Shown here: positions 1-8,044 of the stretch, in pieces
Layout of the letters: each line of letters starts with the position of its first letter
Position numbering within the stretch: the first letter of the stretch is position 1
Assembly: GCF_003048905.1 (NCBI RefSeq)
Contig: NZ_PIRO01000001.1
Location: 496,001 to 560,000 of the forward strand
Origin: Campylobacter concisus
GTDB taxonomy: Bacteria > Campylobacterota > Campylobacteria > Campylobacterales > Campylobacteraceae
Length of the DNA stretch: 64,000 bases
Direction of reading: 5' to 3'
The notes under the pieces: generated by a model
Told to the model about the DNA's origin: nothing
Database searches by the model: none
The model's input: the letters and a program-made list of their open reading frames with translations, nothing else
Position numbers and translations under genes: made by a program

Positions 1-883
1 CTGGATTTTTCTTTTGAGGCATAATGGAACTTCCTGTGCTATAAGCATCGCTAATGCTTATAAAGCCAAATTCTTGCGAGCTCCAAAGTATGAGCTCCTC
101 GCAAAGCCTAGAAGCGTGCGTCATAAAAATGCTAATGTTAAATAAAATCTCAAGCGCAAAATCACGGTCGCTCACGCTATCCATCGCATTTCGCGTGCAA
201 CCTGCGAAGCCAAGCTCACTTGCAACGATAGTTCTATCTATCTTATGAGGAGTGCCTGCAAGGGCTGCTGAACCAAGCGGACTTAGGTTGTTTCGCTCAT
301 ATGAGCTAACAAAACGCTCGAAATCTCTTTTAAACATAAATGCATATGCTAGCAAGTGATAGCTAAGGCTTACTGGCTGAGCGTGTTGAAGATGTGTGTA
401 GCCTGGCATTAGCGTATCTTTGTGGTTTTTTGCCAAATTTGTAAGCGTAGTGATGAGCTCTTTGATGAGAGATGAAATTTCTAAATTTTTCTTCAATACG
501 TAAAATTTAAAATCAAGCGCAACTTGGTCGTTTCTACTTCTAGCTGTGTGCAGTCTGCCTCCAAGCTCGGCGCCGATGATCTGGCTAAGGCGCTTCTCAA
601 CTGCCATATGTATATCTTCATCTTCTAGCTTAAACTCGAATTTACCTGCTCTTATCTCAGATAAAACCTCATCAAGCCCCTTTATGATCGCCTCTGACTC
701 ATCTTTTTTCAAAATTCCGCAAACCCCAAGCATCTTTGCGTGAGCCTTACTTCCAGCGATATCTTCCTCAAAAAGATTTTTATCAAAATTTATAGAGGCA
801 TTGAATTCCTCAAGCAGCTTCGAACTAGCCTCGCTAAATCTGCCCTCCCACATCTTTTTGTGTGCGTTTTTCTCTTCTTTCAT
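1..883 (-). CDS. argH: Argininosuccinate lyase (C-terminus cut by window edge)
   Basis: Final step of arginine synthesis: cytosolic cleavage of argininosuccinate to arginine and fumarate. The first 294 codons are present, read leftward from an ATG at 883. The translation contains the family's early segment (MWEGRF), the central [17 protein letters not shown] stretch, the [14 protein letters not shown] segment, and near the window edge the fumarase/aspartase-superfamily signature [11 protein letters not shown], which carries the catalytic serine loop. About 165 residues are missing, judged by the usual length near 460. No disruption is seen in the visible part. Identification is firm; the 3' end and downstream neighbours cannot be assessed. 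Confidence 0.95.
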   Translation of the reverse strand, partial: MKEEKNAHKKMWEGRFSEASSKLLEEFNASINFDKNLFEEDIAGSKAHAKMLGVCGILKKDESEAIIKGLDEVLSEIRAGKFEFKLEDEDIHMAVEKRLSQIIGAELGGRLHTARSRNDQVALDFKFYVLKKNLEISSLIKELITTLTNLAKNHKDTLMPGYTHLQHAQPVSLSYHLLAYAFMFKRDFERFVSSYERNNLSPLGSAALAGTPHKIDRTIVASELGFAGCTRNAMDSVSDRDFALEILFNISIFMTHASRLCEELILWSSQEFGFISISDAYSTGSSIMPQKKNP

Positions 884-1088
884 AGCTTTGCCTTTAATTA
901 GTTTTGCGTGATTTTAACAAAATAGCACTTAACTGGGTATTTTAACTATAAAGTTGCAAAAAAGTTATAAATATAATTTATCTTTAAGGATATAGAAATA
1001 TAATTCAAAATATAACTTTTTAAAAACTATTTTAATTTTCTATTGAATATAGTTTAAAATAAAAATAATCTATAAGAGGAAGGATGAT

Positions 1089-1478
1089 ATGCAAATAGAT
1101 GCGAATATGAACTCAAATATTTTCTATCATGATGGCTATACATCTATCTCTTCAAATAGCTCAAAAACAAGCATGCTAGTATCTTCCGGCTATGACAAGA
1201 AAGATATTATTAGAAGCAATGAAGTACATGTAGAACAAAGAGAAGATGCTAAAATTTCCTCTATAATTATTAATAAAGCAAGTGCCATACAGTTACAAAA
1301 AGACTTAGAAAAATTACAAGAGCAAAAGCTAGATATTTCGCATCAAATTTCAAGCATCCAGAGCCTAAAAGATCGTAACTCTATGCAAATGCTTCATTAC
1401 TTAAATTTAGAGCAGTCAGCCATTCAAAATAACATTTTAAGTATTAAAACTCAAATGATAGAAATGGCACAGGCTTAA
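1089..1478 (+). CDS. Hypothetical small coiled-coil protein
   Basis: Codes for 129 residues I do not recognise. There is no signal peptide and no membrane segment. The N-terminal half is polar and rich in Ser, Asn and Asp. The C-terminal half (about residues 60-125) is a predicted amphipathic helix or coiled coil with repeated Leu, Ile and Gln. The start is chosen because an AAGAGGAAGGA ribosome site lies just before it; an ATG five bases upstream runs into a stop after four codons. It stands alone between divergent argH and a convergent gene. Codon use is distinctly A/T-rich (many ATA, AAT, TTA), more so than in neighbours, which may mean low expression or recent acquisition. The function is unknown. 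Confidence 0.7.
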   Translation: MQIDANMNSNIFYHDGYTSISSNSSKTSMLVSSGYDKKDIIRSNEVHVEQREDAKISSIIINKASAIQLQKDLEKLQEQKLDISHQISSIQSLKDRNSMQMLHYLNLEQSAIQNNILSIKTQMIEMAQA

Positions 1479-1488
1479 AACTAAGCCT
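1471..1488. terminator. Inverted repeat between convergent genes (weak terminator candidate)
   Basis: AGGCTTA / TAAGCCT, 7 bp with a 4-base loop, spans the stop codons of the orphan gene at 1089 and the TorD-like gene at 1481. Neither strand has a proper T-run after the stem, so a terminator role is uncertain. Confidence 0.3.
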
Positions 1489-2020
1489 TGCCAATAATAG
1501 TTTCTAAAACTAGGCAAAAATCCTCTAAAAAATATCCCATTGATTTATAAAAATTGCTAGTTGCGTCTTTTTGGATATCTCTTGAAAGCTGTTTAGCATA
1601 AGGCAAGAAAAATGATACACTAAAAGCTGCAAGAAGTTTCATAGACTCATTAGATGCTTCGCTTTTTAAAATATTTGCTATTAAAATTAGCTGATTTGAG
1701 ATGCTGTCAACCTCGCCCATCTTTGGCTGAAAATTTATAGCCTTATAAAATTGAGCTAGATCATCTTTTGCAGACGAAAAATAGTAACTTGCCTCAAATT
1801 TTGACTTTAAAATGACAAAATCGTCACATAAAGCAGCACTACTTTCATCTTTGATAAATTTGGCATAAAGCTCGTTACCTTTTTTATTTGCTTCGCTATT
1901 TGTCTGCGTTATCCACGCATTTGTCTTTTTGATACGCATAAAAGATGAAACGTCTAAAATGCCGCTAAAATTTGCAGCAAGCGCAGCCGCTACAACGCTA
2001 TAAAGTTCTCCAAGTTTCAA
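1481..2020 (-). CDS. Putative TorD-family cytoplasmic chaperone
   Basis: A 179-residue all-helical soluble protein. The C-terminal half fits the TorD/DmsD pattern: an acidic GEVDSISNQLILIANIL segment sits where family members have EPDHL-xEL-FLA, followed by F-x3-FLPYAKQL and ATSNFYKSMGYFLEDF, matching the family's FL-x-H/P, AxxxFY and LLxxF positions. TorD proteins bind twin-arginine leader peptides of molybdoenzymes or help insert cofactor. The start is a TTG at 2020 preceded by AAGGA at 7-base spacing. It begins three bases after the copA stop, so it is probably the last gene of the copper operon. No molybdoenzyme gene is in view. The family call rests on a remembered pattern only. Confidence 0.5.
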   Translation of the reverse strand: MKLGELYSVVAAALAANFSGILDVSSFMRIKKTNAWITQTNSEANKKGNELYAKFIKDESSAALCDDFVILKSKFEASYYFSSAKDDLAQFYKAINFQPKMGEVDSISNQLILIANILKSEASNESMKLLAAFSVSFFLPYAKQLSRDIQKDATSNFYKSMGYFLEDFCLVLETIIGKA

Positions 2021-2023
2021 ATT

Positions 2024-4201
2024 TTAATCCTTAAGTCGTAGATATCTAAGTCTAAGTGCATTTAAAACGACAGTAACAGAGCTAAGACACATTGCCATTG
2101 AGCCATAAACTGGGCTTAAAAGTAGCCCAAAGACCGGGTAAAGCACGCCAGCAGCCACTGGAATACAAATCGCGTTATACATAAAAGCCCAAAATAAATT
2201 TTCTTTTATGTTTGCCATAGTAGCATTTGCTAGTCTAACTAGTCCGGTCACGCCACGCAAATCATTTTTAACAAGTACGATATCTCCAGCACCCTTTGCG
2301 ATATCTGAGCCCGAGTTCATAGCGATACCAACACTTGCTTCTTTAAGTGATGGTGAGTCGTTTACGCCATCTCCTACAAAGATGACACCACCATGACTTG
2401 AAAGCTCTTTTATCTTGTTAAATTTATCCTCTGGTAGCATATTTGCATAGTATTTGCTTAAATTTAACCTGTCGGCGATATTTGCAACCACTTTTTCATC
2501 ATCGCCTGAGAGGATCACACTTTGTAAATTTAGACTTGTAAGCTCATTTATAACATCGCTTGCCTCGTCTTTTAGCTCATCACTAAGCGTTAAAAAACCG
2601 ACAAATTTTTTATTTATAGCACAAAGTATGACGCCGCTTCCATCGTTTGTAGCCTCTTTTATAGCTTTACTTTCATCCGGATTTAAACTCACTTCATTTG
2701 CCAAAAGCAACTTTTCGTTTCCGATTATTATCTGATTATTCTCATCCTCATAGATGATGCCTTGCCCAACAACGTTTTGAAATTTTCCATTTAGCTTTTG
2801 TAAATCTATACATTTTTGCTTTGCATATCTAACGATAGCTTTTGAGATGAGATGCTCACTTAAATTTTCAGCAGAAGCGATAAGAGCTAAATCTTGCTCG
2901 CTTAAATTTGAGCTTTTGACGCTGATTTGCCCTTTACTAAGCGTGCCAGTTTTATCAAATGCTACAAATTTAGCATCTTTTATTAGCTCTAAAACTTCTG
3001 GATTTTTTACTAAAATTCCAGCTTTTGCACCGCGTGCAAGCGAGCTTACTATTGCTATTGGCGTAGCAAGTCCAAGAGCGCATGGACATGAGATGATAAG
3101 AACGCAGATCGCGCTAGAGATCGCATAGGCGAAATTTCCACTAAAAATTATCCATATTAAAAATGTAAGAACTGAGATCGCCACGACACTTGGCACAAAG
3201 ATGTTTGCTATCTTGTCAGCCAGCCGTCCGATAGGCATCTTTTTAGAGCTAGCGTCGCTTAGTAGGTTTAAAATTTGAGATAGCAAGCTCTCGTAAGAGC
3301 TCTTTGTTACCTTGACGCTTATGTAGCCATTTGTGTTTAGAGTGCCGGCAAATACGCCATCTCCCACCTCTTTATAAACTGGCAAGCTCTCTCCTGTAAG
3401 CATAGAAGCATCTATCTCAGCGCCACCTTGAACTATCACGCCATCACATGGAACATTGTAGCCATTTTTTACGATGACGATGTCGCCTACTTTTAGCTCA
3501 TTTACATTTACCTCTTTACTATGTCCATCTGGCATGACCAAAAAGGCGGTCTTTGGCGAAATTTTAAGTAGCGTCTTTAGGTAGTCGCCTGCCTTTGCCT
3601 TTGAGCGCTCTTCAAGATACTTACCTAGCAAAACAAAGGCTATTATCATCGCTGCGCCTGAGACATAGACATTTTTTAGATCATCTGGGATGAAATCTGA
3701 AAAGATCACAACAAAAAGCGAGTATAAAAATGCACTGCCGCTTCCAAGAGCTACAAGCACGTTCATATCGTAGTTTTTGTTTTTAACAGCCTCTATGGCG
3801 TGAGCAAAGAAGTCTTTACCACTAAAAGCTAGCACCAAAAAGCCAAGCGCTAAAATGGCTAAATTTACAACCACGCTAGGCCTTACAAACATCTCAAGCG
3901 CCATGATGACCATGCTCGCTAGAAATGCAAATATAAATTTATTTCTGATCGCAGTTATATGCTCGTCTCTTTTGGCTTCAAATTCATCAATATTTGTCGC
4001 CACAAAGTAGCCAAGCTTCTTTATCTTTTGCTCTAAAACTTCACGCACGCTGGCGTCTTTTAGGACAAACTCACCGCTTGCGTTTGCGAAATTTACATTT
4101 GCTTCAAGCACCCCATCTATCTTTTTGGAAACTTTCTCGATAGCGTTTGAGCAATTTACGCAGCTCATTCCCGCTATATTTAGCTTGACTTTTAAAGGCA
4201 T
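2024..4201 (-). CDS. copA: Copper-translocating P1B-type ATPase
   Basis: Inner-membrane pump that exports Cu(I) at the cost of ATP. The 725 residues show in order: one N-terminal heavy-metal domain with MSCVNC (Cys14 and Cys17), paired membrane helices, TGES near residue 270, the transmembrane metal site CPC (ISCPCALGLATP) near 372, phosphorylation loop DKTGT near 415, hinge GDGVND near 610, and last helices carrying YN and MCLSSVTVVLN, the Cu(I)-type pattern. The ATP-binding-domain motif reads SEHL rather than the usual SEHP. It lies two bases after copZ and is probably co-transcribed with it. Identity as a copper exporter is strong. Confidence 0.93.
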   Translation of the reverse strand: MPLKVKLNIAGMSCVNCSNAIEKVSKKIDGVLEANVNFANASGEFVLKDASVREVLEQKIKKLGYFVATNIDEFEAKRDEHITAIRNKFIFAFLASMVIMALEMFVRPSVVVNLAILALGFLVLAFSGKDFFAHAIEAVKNKNYDMNVLVALGSGSAFLYSLFVVIFSDFIPDDLKNVYVSGAAMIIAFVLLGKYLEERSKAKAGDYLKTLLKISPKTAFLVMPDGHSKEVNVNELKVGDIVIVKNGYNVPCDGVIVQGGAEIDASMLTGESLPVYKEVGDGVFAGTLNTNGYISVKVTKSSYESLLSQILNLLSDASSKKMPIGRLADKIANIFVPSVVAISVLTFLIWIIFSGNFAYAISSAICVLIISCPCALGLATPIAIVSSLARGAKAGILVKNPEVLELIKDAKFVAFDKTGTLSKGQISVKSSNLSEQDLALIASAENLSEHLISKAIVRYAKQKCIDLQKLNGKFQNVVGQGIIYEDENNQIIIGNEKLLLANEVSLNPDESKAIKEATNDGSGVILCAINKKFVGFLTLSDELKDEASDVINELTSLNLQSVILSGDDEKVVANIADRLNLSKYYANMLPEDKFNKIKELSSHGGVIFVGDGVNDSPSLKEASVGIAMNSGSDIAKGAGDIVLVKNDLRGVTGLVRLANATMANIKENLFWAFMYNAICIPVAAGVLYPVFGLLLSPVYGSMAMCLSSVTVVLNALRLRYLRLKD

Positions 4202-4202
4202 A

Positions 4203-4406
4203 TCAAAGCTCTTTTATAACGTCAAATCCCAGATCAGCCATTTCTGATTTAAATTTCTCTACATCGCCATCTTTTATATCAAGACTAACTTGTCTTGGCT
4301 CTTTGCTAAGATCGACTTTTATCTCGCCAAAGTCATCTTCAAGTGCGTTTTTTATAGTATTTGCGCAGTTTTGGCAATGCACGTTATTTACCTCAAATGT
4401 TTTCAT
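4203..4406 (-). CDS. copZ: CopZ-like copper chaperone (heavy-metal-associated domain)
   Basis: A 67-residue single HMA domain of ferredoxin-like fold. The metal-binding motif is VHCQNCANTI near residue 10, so the usual M-x-C-x2-C has Val-His before the first cysteine. It is expected to bind Cu(I) in the cytosol and hand it to CopA, whose gene follows at once. The ATG at 4406 has a strong AAGGAG site and overlaps the stop of the preceding acetyltransferase gene by ATGA, so translation is likely coupled. It is short for a separate CDS but has the full domain length. Confidence 0.88.
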   Translation of the reverse strand: MKTFEVNNVHCQNCANTIKNALEDDFGEIKVDLSKEPRQVSLDIKDGDVEKFKSEMADLGFDVIKEL

Positions 4407-4957
4407 ATTATCTCCTTTATCATGTGGTCGTATTCGTGTAAATTTATGATCTTTTTGGTGTTAAATTTAAAGCCAAGGCTCTCGTAAAATTTACGAACTT
4501 TTGGCTTATTTGTATCTACTATTAATGAAACTTTTTTATGTCCTAGCTCTTTTGCCTTGACAAATGAATGCCTTATGAGCTCTTTTGCAAGCCCTTGGCC
4601 TCTAAAATTTTCATCAACAGCGATACTATCTATATAAAACTCATCATCAAAACACTCTTTTTCTACTTTAGCGTCTTTGCCAAGAGCCTTTAGATGCTGT
4701 GAAATTTCTCTATCAAGCTGCTCCGCATCGCCACCAAAGTAAGCACACATCGCTGCGATAATTTTCTCGTTGCTTTTATAAACAAAGACATTTTTATAGC
4801 TTAGTCTATTTGTCTCACTTTTGAAAAAAACTTCTAAAATTTCATCACTTTTAATAGGATCGTCGTAGCCACTTAGCTTGTAGGCGATATCCTCCATTGC
4901 TAGATTTAGTAGCTTTATGCAGCTTTTTGCATCTTGTTTTTGAGCATTTTTTATCAT
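4403..4957 (-). CDS. GNAT-family N-acetyltransferase
   Basis: A 184-residue acetyl-CoA-dependent acetyltransferase. Motif A is clear at about residues 110-150: SIAVDENFRGQGLAKELI with the R-x-x-G-x-G/A pyrophosphate-binding loop, followed by the motif B region KVRKFYESLGF. The N-terminal half is divergent, with an ISQHLKALGKDAKVEKE insert. The substrate is unknown. It heads the operon acetyltransferase-copZ-copA-TorD-like. A good -10 box ends only seven bases before the start codon and there is no usable ribosome site, so the mRNA may be leaderless. No link to copper is evident from the protein itself. Confidence 0.85.
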   Translation of the reverse strand: MIKNAQKQDAKSCIKLLNLAMEDIAYKLSGYDDPIKSDEILEVFFKSETNRLSYKNVFVYKSNEKIIAAMCAYFGGDAEQLDREISQHLKALGKDAKVEKECFDDEFYIDSIAVDENFRGQGLAKELIRHSFVKAKELGHKKVSLIVDTNKPKVRKFYESLGFKFNTKKIINLHEYDHMIKEII

Positions 4958-4963
4958 GGCATG

Positions 4964-4969
4964 ATTATA
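4964..4969 (-). promoter_or_regulatory. -10 box (TATAAT) of the acetyltransferase-copZ-copA operon
   Basis: Perfect TATAAT on the minus strand. Transcription would start 6-7 bases downstream, which coincides with the ATG at 4957 and implies a leaderless transcript. Confidence 0.55.
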
Positions 4970-5075
4970 TGCCTTTAGCTTAAATTTTTACCAAATATCA
5001 ATCTGCGATTTACAAATTAATAACCCGCAATATGCAAACTAAAAATGTTTTAAAAAAGTATAAAATTTTTTTAGT

Positions 5076-5081
5076 TATAAT
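5076..5081 (+). promoter_or_regulatory. -10 box (TATAAT) upstream of yebC
   Basis: Perfect TATAAT preceded by T-rich DNA, as is usual for Campylobacter housekeeping promoters. It lies 27 bases before the YebC start and probably drives yebC, the cyclophilin gene and the carboxylate carrier. Confidence 0.65.
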
Positions 5082-5108
5082 CCGTAAAAAATTTATTTAA
5101 GGATATTT

Positions 5109-5816
5109 ATGGGACGAGCATTTGAGTACCGAAGAGCGGCAAAAGAAGCTAGATGGGATAAGATGAGCAAGGTATTTCCAAAACTTGCAAAAGCTATAAC
5201 AGTAGCCGCAAAAGATGGTGGTTGTGATCCAGATATGAACCCTAAACTTCGTGCAGCTATCGTAGCGGCAAAAGCTGAAAATATGCCAAAAGACAACATC
5301 GACGCAGCTATAAAAAGAGCAAATGGCAAAGATAGCGCCGATATCAAGACTATTTTTTATGACGGCAAAGCAGCTCACGGCGTGCAGATCATCGTTGAGT
5401 GTGCGACCGACAATCCAACAAGAACGGTTGCCAATGTTAAAGCGATATTTAGCAAAAATGGTGGAGAAATTTTACCAAGTGGCAGCCTTAGCTTTATGTT
5501 TACAAGAAAGAGCGTTTTTGAGCTTGAAAAACCAAGCGCAGATATTGAAGAGATCGAGCTTGAGCTGATTGATTATGGTCTAAGCGATATCGAGGCCGAC
5601 GATGAGACGCTATTTGTTTATGGTGATTATGCAAATTTTGGCACACTTCATGAAGGTATCGAAAAGCTAAATTTAGTGGTTAAAAAAGCTTCACTTCAAT
5701 ACTTACCAAATCAAACCGTGAATCTAAGCGAAGAGCAAATGCTTGAGGTTGAGAGACTTCTTGATAAGTTAGAAGACGATGATGACGTTCAAGCAGTTTA
5801 TACAAATATTGAATAA
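5109..5816 (+). CDS. YebC/PmpR-family regulatory or translation factor
   Basis: A 235-residue cytosolic protein of the YebC family (TACO1 in mitochondria). It shows the family opening [21 protein letters not shown] followed by the helical segment with [10 protein letters not shown] and NMPKDNID, then [21 protein letters not shown] and the [10 protein letters not shown] region. Members have been described as DNA-binding regulators, and more recently as ribosome-associated factors that help with difficult peptide stretches. Length is normal (about 235-250). It is first in a rightward unit with the cyclophilin gene 11 bases downstream. Identity is firm; the exact role in this organism is not visible. 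Confidence 0.93.
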   Translation: MGRAFEYRRAAKEARWDKMSKVFPKLAKAITVAAKDGGCDPDMNPKLRAAIVAAKAENMPKDNIDAAIKRANGKDSADIKTIFYDGKAAHGVQIIVECATDNPTRTVANVKAIFSKNGGEILPSGSLSFMFTRKSVFELEKPSADIEEIELELIDYGLSDIEADDETLFVYGDYANFGTLHEGIEKLNLVVKKASLQYLPNQTVNLSEEQMLEVERLLDKLEDDDDVQAVYTNIE

Positions 5817-5827
5817 AAAGGATATAC

Positions 5828-6322
5828 ATGCGTTTTGATGAATTAAAAGTTTATGATATAAATTTAGACGAGCTTAAAAAAGATAAATTTGCAGTTTTAG
5901 AGACAGACAAAGGCGAGATCAGACTTGAACTTTTTGCAGAAGAAGCTCCACAAGCTGTCGCAAATTTTATCCATTTGATAAAATCAGGCTTTTATAATGG
6001 TCTAAATTTTCACAGAGTTATACCAAATTTCGTAATCCAAGGTGGCTGCCCAAATGGCACGGGCACAGGCGGTCCTGGCTGGAGAATAAAATGCGAATGC
6101 GATAAACAAAACGTAAAACACGAGCGCGGTAGCCTTAGCATGGCTCACGCAGGACGCGATACTGGCGGATCGCAGTTTTTCATCTGTCATAGCAAACAAC
6201 CTCATCTTGATGGCGTGCATACAGTCTTTGGAAAATGCGTTGATGAAGAGAGCCTAAAGGTACTTGATGCTATCAGACAAGGCGATAAGATCATCTCTGC
6301 TAAGATCAGAGAAAGCCTATAA
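5828..6322 (+). CDS. Cyclophilin-type peptidyl-prolyl cis-trans isomerase
   Basis: A 164-residue cytosolic cyclophilin that speeds proline isomerisation during folding. Core motifs are [13 protein letters not shown] (catalytic Arg and Phe), [24 protein letters not shown] and the [12 protein letters not shown] loop. No signal peptide is present, so it is probably the cytosolic PpiB type. It sits in the yebC unit with a close ribosome site (AAAAGGA). Confidence 0.95.
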   Translation: MRFDELKVYDINLDELKKDKFAVLETDKGEIRLELFAEEAPQAVANFIHLIKSGFYNGLNFHRVIPNFVIQGGCPNGTGTGGPGWRIKCECDKQNVKHERGSLSMAHAGRDTGGSQFFICHSKQPHLDGVHTVFGKCVDEESLKVLDAIRQGDKIISAKIRESL

Positions 6323-6333
6323 AGGGGAAATTT

Positions 6334-7689
6334 ATGAATAATGCTAAAAAGCAAGGAAATCTTGCTGTAAGATTATTTACCAATCTTGCCTTTTGGGTTG
6401 TGATCGGTATTGTTGGTGGTGTTGTCGTTGGCATGGTCGCGCCTGAGCTTGGTATAGCAAGCAAACCAGGCATTGATTATTTTATAAAAGCACTTAAAAT
6501 TTTAATCGGCCCTATTATCTTTTTAACGATCGTTTCAGGTATCGTTGGGCTTGAGAGTTTAAAAGATCTTGGGTCTATTGGATTAAAGGCATTTATTTAT
6601 TTTGAGATAGTTAGCACACTTGCGCTTGCTGTTGGTATCATCTTTGGTGAGACACTTCGTCCAGGACATGGTATGAATCTTGACTACACTCAGCTTGATG
6701 CCTCAAGTGTAGCTAAATTTACATCTCAAGCTGCAAATATGGACGCAAATAGTGGGTTTGTAGCACATACAATTCATCTTTTAAGAGGTGCTGTGCCAGT
6801 AGATGATATTTTCCCTTACGTGCATATACTTGATCCATTTATAAAATCAAACACACTTCAAGTACTTTTCATGGCTATTATCGTTGCCATAGTACTTTCG
6901 CTGCTAGCTCACGATAAAAAACAAGCTTGCCTAAAGCCACTTGAATTTATTCAGCACTATGTCTTAAAACTTCTTAGCTGGCTTATGCTCTTTAGCCCAG
7001 TGGCTGCATTTTCAGCTATGGCTTATCTAATCGGCAAATTTGGTATCGGAACGCTTCTTGGCATGATGGAGCTTTTGGTTGTTATGGCACTTGCAAGCTG
7101 CTTTTTTATCTTTGTAGTGCTTGGCGTTATTTGCTATTTTGCAAAAATCAATGTCTTTAAATTTATGCGTTTTATTTCAAAAGAGGTATTGGTAGTCTTT
7201 GCAACAAGCTCGAGCGAAACAGCTCTTGCGCCGCTTATGCAAAAGCTAGAATCAGCTGGTATAAATAGAGGCGCTGTTGGACTTATCATCCCAACTGGCT
7301 ACTCATTTAACCTTGACTGCACCAACATCTATCTAAGTTTAAGCGTTATTTTCCTAGCTCAAGCTTTCAACATCCCGCTAAGCTTTGAGCATCTAATAAG
7401 TATACTAATCGTACTAATGATCACAAGCAAAGGTGCTGTTGGCGTGACAGGATCAGGCTTTGTCGTCCTTGCTGGAACACTAAGCGCACTTCCAAGCACT
7501 GGCATACCAGTCGTCACTGTAGCCGTGCTACTTGGCGTTGATAAATTTATGTCAGAAATGCGTGCTGTTGGTAATCTCTGCGGTAACGCTGTTGGCTGCA
7601 TGATCGTATCTATCTGGGATAAAAAAGTCGATATGGATAAATTTAGATACGCACTAGATCATCCAGAGGAATTTCACTTTCACTCATAA
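6334..7689 (+). CDS. DAACS-family dicarboxylate/amino-acid:cation symporter
   Basis: A 451-residue inner-membrane carrier of the glutamate/C4-dicarboxylate family (DctA, GltP, SstT relatives). Hairpin 1 holds the serine-rich ATSSSETALAPL, helix 7 holds GYSFNLDCTNIYLS (the family consensus has Gly in place of Cys), and hairpin 2 holds TSKGAVGVTGSGFVVLA; helix 8 carries GVDKFMSEMRAVGNLCGNAV with Asp and Asn ligands. These residues bind cation and carboxylate substrate. The substrate is likely C4-dicarboxylate or an acidic or neutral amino acid; the arginine in DKFMSEMR supports a side-chain carboxylate. A strong terminator follows. Confidence 0.9.
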   Translation: MNNAKKQGNLAVRLFTNLAFWVVIGIVGGVVVGMVAPELGIASKPGIDYFIKALKILIGPIIFLTIVSGIVGLESLKDLGSIGLKAFIYFEIVSTLALAVGIIFGETLRPGHGMNLDYTQLDASSVAKFTSQAANMDANSGFVAHTIHLLRGAVPVDDIFPYVHILDPFIKSNTLQVLFMAIIVAIVLSLLAHDKKQACLKPLEFIQHYVLKLLSWLMLFSPVAAFSAMAYLIGKFGIGTLLGMMELLVVMALASCFFIFVVLGVICYFAKINVFKFMRFISKEVLVVFATSSSETALAPLMQKLESAGINRGAVGLIIPTGYSFNLDCTNIYLSLSVIFLAQAFNIPLSFEHLISILIVLMITSKGAVGVTGSGFVVLAGTLSALPSTGIPVVTVAVLLGVDKFMSEMRAVGNLCGNAVGCMIVSIWDKKVDMDKFRYALDHPEEFHFHS

Positions 7690-7706
7690 TATAACTTTAT
7701 AACTAT

Positions 7707-7732
7707 AAGGGCAACTTTGCCCTTATTTTTTT
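7707..7732 (+). terminator. Rho-independent terminator after the DAACS carrier
   Basis: AAGGGCAA / TTGCCCTT hairpin followed by a T-rich run (ATTTTTTTC). It starts 18 bases after the stop codon. Confidence 0.85.
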
Positions 7733-8002
7733 CTTTTTATCTAAATTTAATGCGCTCTATCTACTTCCTCAAACCTATAAAAATTTTTAAAAACAGCATC
7801 GTAATAAATGATACTTGATAACTGGTTCAAATACAAAAAGAAAAACTAAGCTAAGTATAATAGGAAAATTTTATTAGTAACTAATATATTTGGCAATATC
7901 TAATATTTTGTTACTTACTAGAATAAATTTACAAATGTAACACTTGAGATTGGAATTTAGAAGAGAGATACTTTAAATTTAGTCATATCAAAAATATCAA
8001 CC
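7733..8002. other. Gene-free AT-rich stretch with an orphan -10 box
   Basis: No open frame with a ribosome site was found on either strand. On the plus strand a TATAAT at 7856-7861 is followed by imperfect inverted repeats (AGTAAC at 7876-7881 with GTTACT at 7910-7915, plus inner AATATATT/AATAT). A small RNA is possible but unproven. Confidence 0.3.
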
Positions 8003-8038
8003 AAAAAGACTAGCCTTGCAAGAAGCTTTGCAAGGCTA
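8003..8038 (-). terminator. Rho-independent terminator after pckA
   Basis: Perfect 11-bp stem TAGCCTTGCAA / TTGCAAGGCTA with a 6-base loop. On the minus strand it is followed by GTCTTTTTGG. It begins a few bases after the pckA stop. Confidence 0.8.
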
Positions 8039-8044
8039 TACAAA

